This document shows, piece by piece, positions 22,601 through 32,782 of a DNA stretch of 64,000 nucleotides (positions within the stretch are counted from its first letter, which is position 1; each line of letters begins with the position of its first letter). Source of the stretch: Acanthococcus lagerstroemiae (lineage: Eukaryota; Arthropoda; Insecta; Hemiptera; Eriococcidae); contig CM063108.1 of NCBI GenBank assembly GCA_031841125.1, positions 47,886,122-47,950,121 on the forward strand, written 5' to 3'. Under the pieces are notes generated by a model, which worked only from the letters and a program-made list of their open reading frames with translations, searched no databases and was not told the DNA's origin. The translations under genes were made by a program, and so were the position numbers.

Positions 22601-25431
22601 GTAACTGGCTATGAACATAAAACTTTGAATAGAGAAGACTAGCAACTCATCTCGTGTTCAGCGCTACATACGAATGTGGGAAGAACTAATATAGGAAATG
22701 AAATTTCGATCGCAATAGGCTCGGCTACTTGTAGCCGACCCTAAAAATTGGAAAAATTTTATGATTGGGTCATTATAACTACATTGTGGATAATCAATCA
22801 AGGTCATTTTTTGCATTCAGTAATGTACCATGTTCCCTTTGTAGGATGATTTAGATGAAAAAAATCTCATTCACGATTTTGACGCCGCTGGTAGACATAG
22901 GTTTCAATTCTAAATTTTAGTCTCCCTCATGAACTTACTTTAACATCGCTTTTGGTTATGTGAACCATAAGAGTACGATATTTTTTTGTTGATAACACGT
23001 TGCTACAGCCAACTTCAGTCAGAAAACTGAGTCTGTTTCAGGACACTATGATGGAACTTTTCCTGTATTTAAGTATTTTTCTCAAATCTGGTGAGGTGCG
23101 GGCGAGTAGGTCATTACTCATTAGTGTAAGGGGTAAAGTAGGTTTATCACTACCAATTCAAGGAAAAAAATTACGTTAGTGTTGTTAACTATAGAGAAAG
23201 GAAGCGGTTACTGCAATTTTCTGGTTATTCAGAAATTCACCTCATTATACATTCACATTTATTGATAAGGAATATAAAGTGGTTTAAAGCTACCGTGTCA
23301 TGATAAAGTGGTATATCCTGGGATTAGGTTTACCTACCAAACTGTTCAGATATTTTTCTTAACGGAAGTCGAGAGTCTGAAAAATTGCGAGGACATATTA
23401 CACTTGATCTAATTTACCACTCATGTTGGTGTATGTACTCGTATTTGCTCTGTGGTGTCTTTGACAGTGTTAAATGCAGAAGTATCAAAGGAGCAGCGTT
23501 CTTTAAAAGTGAATACGAATCCTTCTTCTTCTGTCTGTACAATCCTATACGAAAGCTTGATTCACAGACATTAATTCGTTTACAATATTTATGTAGGTAA
23601 AAATTTATAATAAGCCGCTTACTACTCAGGCTTAGGAAGCCGAAGCTTATTCAGCTTCAATATGTAGACTGTAGAGGTACCTGTACAGTGTTGAAATTAA
23701 ATTCTGAATACATACAAATAGAAGGAATGGTGTATGAATTTGAATGTTCAGGATATCAGTCCGGGTCTAACGAAAACACCAGCGATCGAAAAAGTTGCAG
23801 ATATACTGAAGGAAAGCCAAGACGAGATGAAAGCATTGACAGCCGAGGAGATAGCAAACGCGTGCATATTTGCACTGAATACACCTAAAAATGTGTTGGT
23901 AAGTTGATAAATGCAATTGAACCACTAACTCACATCTTTGTGTTAATGTTGATATTTTTATACTTCTACTAGCAGCCCCCTAGACCCACCACAAGCAGAA
24001 GACCCCGGAGAACGCAAACCCACCTCCGGGAAGACCAGTGAGCGCCAAGTCAGGCGCCCCACATCAGCACCCGCAGCATCTCGACAGAACTGGAAGAAAG
24101 AGGGATCCTGGGCAGAGTTGCGTGTAATTTTGAATTTAGAGTCTGTGATGGCCAAAAGGGGTGGATGCCATATTTCTAACACCCCTGGATCCGCCAAAAG
24201 AGGCGGAAGAAAATAAACACATATATTTTATAAATTAGAGATTTCTGCCACTTAATAATAAGCAGTTACAGCTTCCAAATTTCAACATAATGTGAAGAAA
24301 TTCAATATAAAACATTTCCGAAACGTTCAAGACGAAAAAAAAGGGTCCAGAGGGGGCAGAGTTTTGCAGTCTGTTTTCTACTAAGGGTAACGAAATTTTT
24401 TATAGTCTAAAACCAATTCAGAGTTCATACGAACACATCCAGAAAGTACGAACCCCACAACTCTTACGGTTCACCCACCAACCTCGAACAAATACAGACA
24501 AACAAACAATACATATGATGGTGGATTTACATTCGAGTCGGCGACATGTCGCGAACAAATTTTTAAATAATGTCGGCGACAACTACGGATTTACATTCCT
24601 GTTCAACTTCATTGCAGACCTATAAAAGACATGTCACGGACAACTTTTCCCCGAACCGACAAATATTGGTTTGAGGAGGATGACGCACGATTTGAATGTA
24701 AATCCACCATTAGAGATTATTTGTGTTGTATTTACCAAGAAGTTTTTACTCTACACGCGTTTTATTAGCTTGCAAATCACATCTTGAAAAATACATTAAA
24801 ACAAATAAGAAACGCAAAATCCGCCACTTTTTGACACGACATTATGGTCGAATTTGATACCGAATTCGATACAAAAGTCGAGTTACCAATTTATCATTGA
24901 TTTTTGGATTAAATTTTGCATAAACTTCAATGTAGAATTCTATTCAAATGTTGATATCGACATGGGAACTCGACTTTTGAATCGAATTCTGCATCAAATT
25001 CCACCATAATATTGTGTAGACGAATAAGTAATGGATTTTGAATATTGACGGGAGAGCTGGGGCTCAAAAAAGGAATTATTCGTTTACACGGTCTGTTATG
25101 GAAAACCAAAACGGAATGTTTCATTTATTTCGTTTCTTTTATCGTCAGCGACAATACGAGTACAAAAGGGGATATTCCGTTTTAAACCCCTATAGAAGAG
25201 TCGATTTTCGTATCGACTTTGTTGCAAAGTAAGTTACTCGGTCTCATCAATATTTTCCATGAATTTAGTGCCCTGCCTACTCACTACATTTTTTTTTTTT
25301 TAGAAATTTATTTCATGAGTAAAAAATTATTCAAATTGAACAGGCATTTATACAAACTACTAAAATTTACCGATGCTATGTTTCAGATTTCTGAGCTGAC
25401 TATAATGCCAATCCACCAACAAGGAATATAA
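19637..25431 (+). CDS. Short-chain dehydrogenase/reductase, DHRS11/farnesol-dehydrogenase-like, paralogue 1
   Basis: A NAD(P)-dependent oxidoreductase acting on alcohols or carbonyls in the cytosol. Six exons: 19637-19768, 19923-20097, 20518-20641, 20982-21114, 23752-23898 and 25387-25431. The phases agree throughout and give 251 residues, normal for a classical SDR. Visible motifs are TGSSSGIG (residues 12-19, cofactor loop), D67 in CDI, NNAG (93-96), N114 in FDTNVKG, S144 in ININSI, and Y160-A-A-S-K164, so the full catalytic tetrad is present; ISPG follows. The start is the ATG of MEKFAGKVAVVTG, equal to the start of the paralogue at 49773. An acceptor (CTGTCGTCTAG) lies 57 bases upstream, so a noncoding 5' exon is expected. 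Introns 4 and 5 hold repeats and two foldback elements. The substrate cannot be told from sequence. Confidence 0.93.
21984..22050 (+). repeat. Dispersed repeat unit, copy 2 (SDR intron 4)
   Basis: Matches the unit at 18764-18835 over roughly 65 bases in the same orientation, including CGAAAGGGTAGTTTCCG. It lies in the 2.6-kb fourth intron of the SDR gene. Confidence 0.6.
24518..24710. mobile_element. MITE with 17-bp perfect inverted ends (SDR intron 5)
   Basis: ATGGTGGATTTACATTC at 24518-24534 and its exact complement at 24694-24710 bound a 193-bp unit. Inside, GTCGGCGACA and a further GGATTTACATTCCTGTT repeat the end sequence. No coding capacity. Confidence 0.75.
24841..25010. mobile_element. 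Foldback MITE with about 47-bp inverted ends (SDR intron 5)
   Basis: The left arm from ATTATGGTCGAATTTGAT through CAAAAGTCGAGTT and the right arm (minus strand ATTATGGTGGAATTTGAT through CAAAAGTCGAGTT) match at nearly all of 47 positions. The whole 170-bp unit could form one long hairpin. It lies 130 bases from the preceding element and both sit in the same intron. Confidence 0.75.
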
Positions 25432-26170
25432 GGATAACGATCAACATAATTTCTTTTCATTATTAATTTTTAAGCCATCGTCAACTTAACAAGTATAATT
25501 TATTATCAAAGAGAGCATCAATTACAGTAATTTGATAATATTAAGTAAATAATAAGTAACACAATTAGTAGATTAATTACGTGTGACAGTTAACAGTGAC
25601 AAGCAGCCCTAGCTGAGCACCCAGAAACCGTCCTAACATTAATACCATGTCACATTATGTTAAGTTTTTAAATATCACGCCAGTAGCGTACCCAGCCTAG
25701 TATCCAGGGGGGGGGGCTCTAAAATTGATCAAAAAGAGAGGTGATGTTAGAGGGGATACTATTTGACGAAGTCGCAAGGGAGGTGTCTACCATGGGCGTC
25801 GCTGAGGAAGGGTAGACAGGTAATTTCTACCCCCCTCCCCACCGAATGAAAAAATTGCGGGATAGAAATGATCAAAATTACCCCCTCCCCCAAATTCAAA
25901 GGCCAATAATTATATTTATTGGTACTTGCAGTTATAAAAAATCTGTAAACGAATTAGTGCCACGTGATAACGCAATTAATATAGTACCGTACAATATACT
26001 TAACTCGCAATACACATACACAGAATGTCTAACAAAATCGAAATCTAAAAATAAATGACCTTCATCCCCCATTTGCTATGAATGCGCTAAAATAATAAAC
26101 TAAAGCTAAATATACGTCTTCGTCTATAATACTACATTCTTAGGGGGAAAACCTAATTTTATTGCATAAG
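25432..26170. other. Intergenic with repeat debris
   Basis: Contains CCAGTAGCGTACCCAGCC (about 25679), G and C homopolymers and a TACCCCCCTCCCC block that resembles 27785-27880. The theme CAGTRGCGTA / TACGTCACTG is also seen at about 27930-27945 and 51150-51165, so it is probably the end of another dispersed element family, but complete copies were not delimited. Confidence 0.4.
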
Positions 26171-26950
26171 GTAGATGAGCTCGATAGGGCCCGCATCCAC
26201 AATATAAGGCCCAATGTACCGATCTTGACTGCTATACTTTAGACTGTATTAAAACGTACAGCAAAGTTGTTCCTTCATGATATGGCAACATTGTCTAATT
26301 GTTTTTATCAAGATATTAGTCCACTGGTGCGAAATAAGCTGGTTGATGCTTTTCCAAGAACGTAAAAAGTGCTCCGATATGTTTTTTGTGTAACTTGGAG
26401 GATTAACGAGTATTATGTTAGTGAAATGGAATTTATCCAGAAATCAAACATTGGATAGTTATTGTAGTGGTAGTTAGTTAACGATCGACGCCAGAAAAGT
26501 GAAATTTGAGGAAATTGGAACCGAGGTATGCGATACTCACGAAAAATAGTGTTACGTAACCTAATAAGGCCCGGCCTGGTAAGGTCAACTGATTATCATT
26601 TCAGGTATAACTTACTCATAAATTTCTATATGAACCATGCTTAACTTTTTATTTACCGAATTTCAGGTCAGGCTTATTAGGTATTAGGTTGGGTCTTATT
26701 AGGTTATAGGCCCAGCCTTCTTTGGTGCGCTGGAAAAATCAAGTTTTGAAAAAAGGGGTATTTTTATTAGAAGATCTGAAGAATGTGGAGCAGTATAGAA
26801 AAACCTCAGTTTAGCCAATTTTTAAATATTTCAGTCAACGATTATAACACACACAAAACAAAACACACAAGAAAAAACACATGAAATCACTTACACGAAA
26901 GTCTGGAGAGCCAAGACTTTAAATTAGGGCCTTATTGAGCCCACCTACTT
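26171..26950. mobile_element. Candidate DNA transposon with 22-bp imperfect inverted ends
   Basis: GTAGATGAGCTCGATAGGGC (26171 onward) and, on the minus strand, GTAGGTGGGCTCAATAAGGC (ending about 26950) differ only by A/G transitions. Motifs AATAAGGCCCGGCCTG, CAGGCTTATTAGG and TTATTAGGTTATAGGCCC recur at 26560-26720. No ORF; no clear target duplication. Confidence 0.45.
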
Positions 26951-27050
26951 TAATACGCGCATGGTAATCACGTCTCACACGACTCACAACATGAGCATGT
27001 CATATATGCGAAGACTCTTGTAAAATGATATTTCGATTTATCGTCATTAT

Positions 27051-27663
27051 CAGGGCTGCAATTTTTATGCATAAAAAATAGCGAAATATGCGCATATTTT
27101 GTACGCTGAATTCAGTCTAAATAATATGCCGAAAATATGCGCCAAAATTGTAAAATACGAGTTTGCATAAATATGTAAATACAATATGGGTATATCATTT
27201 CAAAGGAGAAATAAAGTTGGATACACTAAGACAATTTTTATCATACTTTAAAATGATCCAGTAAAGTATCTCCTTAAGAGTCCAATCTTCTTTTAATAGG
27301 AGATGCACCCATGAGATAATGCATCTATTCGTAATTTCTTGATGACTGATGAATGTGATGCGAGCAAGAGAAAGGTTATTTCACGTGCAAAAGAACATAT
27401 TTTTCTAAAAGCTCTTCTACTGATTCATTAACCATTAAGTCTTCTCAATTTTTTTGGAGTCGGACATCATTCTCAACACTAAAAAAATAATTTTTTGGGG
27501 GAAAAAATAAAAAAATAAGCAGAATTGGTGCAAAATATGCGAAATATGCAGGATGAAGTGCTGCTCATTTGACTCAAAATTCTGTAATTCGTGAAGATCT
27601 TTTGAAACTTATACCTATACACCATAGGTAAAAATATGCATTCGCATAAAAATTGCAGCTCTG
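27051..27663. mobile_element. hAT-like non-autonomous element with perfect 8-bp target duplication
   Basis: The ends CAGGGCTGCAATTTTTATGC and, on the minus strand, CAGAGCTGCAATTTTTATGC match at 19 of 20 positions. GTCATTAT flanks both sides exactly (27043-27050 and 27664-27671). An 8-bp duplication with CAG...CTG ends is diagnostic of hAT. The 613-bp interior is AT-rich, carries repeated AAATATGCG motifs and encodes no transposase. Confidence 0.88.
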
Positions 27664-27671
27664 GTCATTAT

Positions 27672-28299
27672 AATAGAATTTTCCAATTTTAAATTCCCTG
27701 TGTTCTCTTTCAAGGTATGATTTGCTGATTCTTTGAATGACCGTGCCTGAAAATAAATGATTTAAATGACTGTTAGACACTTTGATACAACATACTACAC
27801 CCCTCCCCCCCAAAGAATCCTCCGACGCCGATGAATGTAGGTCAGCACTACTGAAAAAATTACCCTCCCCCCCCACCAAAAAAATTTTCACCGATGCCAC
27901 TGGTGTCTACACCTCCTGGACTCCCTCCTTGCTACGTCACTGTGTCACGCCATTTAAAAAGAAATGACAAAGCTGAAGCCGAAAATACAAACATGTTATT
28001 CAACAGAATTATTTATATTTTGAAGCACTTGATGACTTGATGGACTTGGTGCCCACACTTCACGAACGGCAAATTTTATTATGTTAATCATCCTCCTTAC
28101 AATAAAAAAAAGGAGACGCTGTTCGCGAGGAAGCAAATTTTTTTATTTCCAAGGAAATCTCCGAAAAGTATATTTTGGTCAATTAAAAGAAAATGTGGCC
28201 ATCAAATGCTCTTTTTAAATGGGCTCAGACACGTTATAAATAAGAAATTATATCGTTAAAATAATTCACTAGTTCACTTCACATATAATGGGCATAAGC
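27672..28299. other. Intergenic with C-rich low-complexity debris
   Basis: The block CACCCCTCCCCCCCAAAGAA to CCCTCCCCCCCCACC at about 27800-27880 and CCTTGCTACGTCACTG near 27930 look like remnants of a dispersed element. No gene. Confidence 0.4.
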
Positions 28300-28935
28300 A
28301 AATAAACAATCATAAGAAAATGTTTTCAAAGGGCGGAATTTTATATTTAGTTCTTCTGATACTAGCTGCAAATAAGTTTAACAGTTTGTAGACTTATTAT
28401 TATTTGGTCGTCATTGATTTTTCGTTATTTATTTCTGGAGTGCTTTTTTATCAATTGAAATAATAAGCTCCTTGTCAGAAAGTTACGATACAGTGCTCAT
28501 AAAACATAATGTATTGTGTTAGGTCCTTGATAGTAAAGTACAGCCCAAGCGTTAGTTCATTCAGATGTGTGTTTTGCGGTTCATTACCAAGACCGAGTAA
28601 CTTTTCAGTGTGTTAAATTCAGTTGCATCAGCATTCGTGACAATATTTCACTAAGTAATCTGAAAGTTCGAAGATTCAGCACCTAAGAAATATTTCTCAG
28701 AGGGGTACTACGAGCCAGGTAAGTACCAACCTCCACACGACATTTCTATCACTAGTAGGTTATTTCATTACATGGATGTTATAAGAAAAGTGTCCAAGCG
28801 CAATGAAAATCAAATGAGAAAATATTTCAAAGAACGGGTAAATGGATATTGTTTTAGATGTTGATAGTGCCTGGGCATTGTTCATAACAGCGTCCAGATC
28901 ACATAGGTATAAGAATGACTATTTTTATGCCATTC
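28300..28935 (+). promoter_or_regulatory. Orphan copy of the SDR 5' region: promoter plus noncoding exon ending in a splice donor
   Basis: This stretch is clearly homologous to 48400-49060, the 5' region of the SDR gene at 49773. Shared blocks in the same order include AAGTTTAAC.GTTTGTAG.CTTAT, CTTGTCAGAAA.TTACGATACAG, GCGTTAGTTCATT.AGAT, TTTGCGGTTCATTA.CAAGACC, AGTAACTTTTCAGTGT.TTAAA, GTTCGAAGATTCAG and TACGAGCCAGGTAA, then GAAAATCAAATGAGAA further on. The last block is a good splice donor (exon end 28718 here, 48878 there). No SDR coding exon follows before the LTR element at 30658. Conservation of the donor and the flanking intron shows a duplicated gene start whose coding body was lost or never copied. 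Confidence 0.7.
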
Positions 28936-30657
28936 CATGTAGATGAGAAGTGGACGATAAAGGCTAACTTAGAAATGTATCTTAAATAATTTCAATTTTT
29001 GTTGGTAATGTGCCCTTAAGAATGTTTCATTTCTCGCAGGAATCTCTGTTTCATTTTAAATTGGAAACGAGAGACTTAGGTTAAGTGGGGTTACTTCACA
29101 CTCCTGGGAAAACATTACACATCAGCTGTCTTTTGAAATGTACGCTTGCCAATTTTCGTGTCTGTGATGTGGGAACACTGTTCAGATCAGATTCAGGAAA
29201 GTTTGATGAGTCTGTGAAACCAAAAACATTGAAAAAATATTTATTTGGTGTGCAGTTACCGGTGATTCGAAAGGATTGAACTGCTTCGTCTTGAATTATG
29301 ATATTGGCAAATTTGTATATTTCCATTAGCCCAAATTAAACGCGTTCTTCCACGTCCTGCTGAAAGCCACGGACGATTTACGTTCGCACATTTATCTCTA
29401 GATGATTAATTTCAAAATTTTGACTTTGTCTTTATGACATTAGAACTTTTTCTTTTTCGATTTTACGAGTATTTCTCATGGGTATGTAAGGTTCCCCCAT
29501 CCTGAGGTAACATTGCTCACATTTATCAGCCGGTCGTAACTTTTCTCAGTTGCGATAAGGAGCAGTCATTTTTAAACCAAAACGTTTCCTCAACATTTCT
29601 GTTATCAGTGATACCAAATATGACAACCTTTGCCTTCATTTTCATACCACCGGAGCGTGTTGAAGCTTCAAAAACTGGATGAAGTTTATATAGTAACCCC
29701 AGTTGACGGTAGCTAACATTTTCAGTCAGAATATTTAGCTCGTAATTGAGTTCCCAATAATGATCCTCAGCCTTTTATAAGTAACTCATTAACAATTTTG
29801 GAAGCGCTAATCGCCGGTAGGGATCCTCAAGTAGCGTCAGACCCGTGATTAGGAGCTTAACTTCATGATTATTTCCATACAAGGGGTGCATAAATTTGAT
29901 CGACAATCATTGTATTATGTAATGAAGTTTCAGCCAGCAAATAACATAGAAAATTTTTTACAGTTGAAATTGATCGCTCGCCAAACTCTATCAGTGATTA
30001 CTACCTCTGCTTCCTCATCAATCCCTTTGGTACGAGTGTGATATCCGGATAGCTTTTAGAAACTCTGGTCACCCCTTTCATTTCTCTCCACCTAAAAACC
30101 AAACATTTCTACGAATACAACCGTCAAGTTTTAATGCACACGCTTATCTTAGAAACGTTGGACAACACATTTTTACAATGAAAGCTCCTTGTTTTCTATC
30201 TCATGATTATCGATTTCAGGTTGACATTAAGATTTCTGAAAAATGTTGATCACTCAACTGATTACAATAATCGATAAACATAAGTGCAAGAATTAGAATG
30301 TATAGCAGGCGGGTTGGATTCAATTAAAGTAAGAAAGAAATTAAACAGAACTTTTTTTTCCAAATTTTTGGGTTAGTTTTATTTTAAACTGGTTTTCTTA
30401 TCACCGTTTTTTTCCAGATTAGAGATTGATTTATTTTTCCTTCTTTTCTTGGAAATACTAAAAATGCTCAAATGTCAAAGCTGATCAAAATTTCAATATT
30501 TTGAGTGCTTTGCTCTCTAGCTCAGCTCTTCCTCGAATTGGAGCATAGATCTTGAAGTATTACAAACTATTTTTTTGAGAGGAGGGTGGCAGATTTGGAA
30601 AAATACCAACAACTGACTGATTAAATTCTACCAATTTCGTCATAAGATTTCAATTGG
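28936..30657. other. Intergenic, nothing recognised
   Basis: 1.7 kb after the end of the duplicated 5' region and before the LTR element. No SDR exon, gene or repeat could be supported. Confidence 0.5.
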
Positions 30658-30661
30658 TAAG

Positions 30662-31570
30662 TGTGGTAACCTAGCTCCGCTAGATCCGGACGACCGAGGC
30701 ATCGATATCGTAAAATGCGATAGAGATGACAAACTAGTTTCTTTCTCTCACCTTATCCTAACACGTTAATTCCTGTTTTTACCTGTCTATTCCTGATACA
30801 AATATTCCTATCGTTTTTCTCATATTTCATCGATTTGTCCACTTTTTCTGTGATTTCCTATTCCTATCCTGAGAGGGGGAAAACTAACCGATGGTTGTCC
30901 GTGAAAGAGCGGCAGCATGGACTCGGTTCTGGGACATGACGAGAAGAAGGTGAAAAAGTAAAACAAAAGGCTTCACCCTTTCTTGCTTTTTTTTTATATT
31001 GTTAAAAGATTTTCGAGTTTTAGCCCGTTAAAGGGTTTGTGAACGATCTTAGTGCGTATCGCAAAAACGGCGAATAAATTCTCCGATTCACGGACACCTT
31101 GAATCGCGTACTTCGCGTCGGTGTGATTTCGACCTCGCCTTGTGCCACGTGTGGAAACGTTGAGACTTCATCTCCGTGCATTCGACAGTGACCAACCCGA
31201 AAGGTCTGAACCGCCCGCTGATCATCGTAGAGAAGATTCACCGCGAACGGCTAGATCCTAAGTCACGAGTAACACGTAACGTAGATTAGTTTGGTCGCTG
31301 GTTTTGTTAATAAACGTTATCTCGTATTTGCTCGTATTCTACTTGCCTCCTGACTAGGGTAGGATCAAATACTTGAGGCCTCTCGTCGACGTAGTACCAT
31401 TCAAACCCTGGGTTACCTCGTCACCAGTCCGATACGATCGATCTCTCTAAAGTCCGTGTGTCGTACCTGTGCCCTGCAGACGGCTCTAGCTAGTCGAGGC
31501 CTTTGCAGTGGTTCCCACCCAAATCGACGTTTCCCTGTGTCTTCCCAGGTCCAAACGCTCGATTACCACA
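30662..31570 (+). repeat. 5' long terminal repeat
   Basis: 909 bp bounded by TGTGGTAA and TTACCACA, an 8-bp perfect inverted pair. It contains AATAAA-type signals near 31074 and 31309, the usual place for polyadenylation at the R region. Identical by eye to the 3' copy except for one G missing at about 31032. Confidence 0.95.
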
Positions 31571-31578
31571 TATTAAAT

Positions 31579-31598
31579 TGGCACCCTAACGTGCGGGC
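31579..31598 (+). other. Primer-binding site
   Basis: TGGCACCCTAACGTGCGGGC starts 8 bases after the 5' LTR. PBSs begin with TGG, the complement of tRNA CCA. The sequence is reminiscent of lysine-tRNA type sites (TGGCGCCCAACG) but is not an exact match, so the primer is not assigned. Confidence 0.65.
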
Positions 31599-32782
31599 TT
31601 TTTCCTAGATCTCGTATCCCCTCAACTTCTCCTCGAATACGAAACGTGCTCGTTTCATATCCGACGAATAGTTGAGTCCTACAAATCCTAATCGTGATCT
31701 TGTTAGTTCCTATTGTCCTGAGTGTACCACCCGATATCCTCTGTGTACCGATCGCGTTGGTTGGTGCGAAGTTATTCACGACCTTCTTTCGAGGAGCATA
31801 TTCGTATTGAGTAACAATCGCCGCTAACGGATACCTTTGGGTTCAAATAAAAGTGTACCATTGACTAACCAGTTCTAACTTCCGGCTTAAAAGTTAGTGG
31901 CGCTCAACAATCTAAATTACGAGGATCAGTTATTTCCGAAGGCTGATTTCTCATTTGGATCTCTCTTCATTCGGTTTCTGTTACACTGTTCGTATACGGC
32001 CCTTTCGGAACGACAGTCTTAACGTAACGATCTATCCTCTCGGAGCGTGAACCGTCGCTTCACACTATTCTCTCACGGTTCTATTCTAGTCACTTCTTTC
32101 TGAAATCAAAACATAGTATTATTTGGGTACTCGATAACTGAGTGGTCTCAAATTTGGTTTTACCATAGTTAGTCCGTAAATTTCGATTTCGTACGTATTT
32201 TTTTTTACTTTTGTTATTGTATGTTAACGTGACTTGATAACTACATCCACGTCACATGATTTTCACCTCGATTGATAACAGTTAGATCAATCTAGAGTCG
32301 AGAACCTGGTGCTGCATCGTCTGTAGTACTTCAGCCCGCTGCTCCTCCGAGATTAACTCGATTTAGCCATCGCAGCAACGAAGTCATCAGCCAAGCAGAC
32401 CGAAAGCCTAAAAAGTAAACGTGCGGTAATTTTTGTCGGCACATTGTCGCCTCCAAATTCCTTAACGTTATACTCGTAATCTTCGTACTTTCGTAAAAAA
32501 AAAAAAATTTTTTCGTTAAATTCTCAGTCTATTAAAGTTCTTTTACTTTTATTTCTCGTTTAATTTTCGTTTTTTTTCTTCTAGATTAACGTAATATTTT
32601 TCATAGTAGAAGTCAAAGTTTTTCGTTCCTTATTGTTGTATGTGTATGTTCGTCTTCTCGTAAGAGAATCTCCACGTTATTAATTAAAACTTATACGTTG
32701 TTGATTTTACTCTTGCACTCCTTGTATTGTTGTTTGGTAAGCATTTATTTACTTGTCTTGTGTATCAATTTGTTTTGTTTGT
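31599..32782 (+). other. Long untranslated leader of the LTR element with a candidate splice donor
   Basis: 1.2 kb, T-rich, with no ORF of note. A strong donor, TTG|GTAAGC, lies at 32736/32737, 46 bases before the Gag-Pol ATG. In env-bearing insect elements a donor in this position feeds a spliced subgenomic mRNA. Confidence 0.6.

Noticed and set aside
32753..32782. Upstream in-frame TTG as the start of Gag-Pol
   Set aside because: Eukaryotic initiation at TTG is very unlikely and the first ATG follows 30 bases later; the ATG at 32783 was used.
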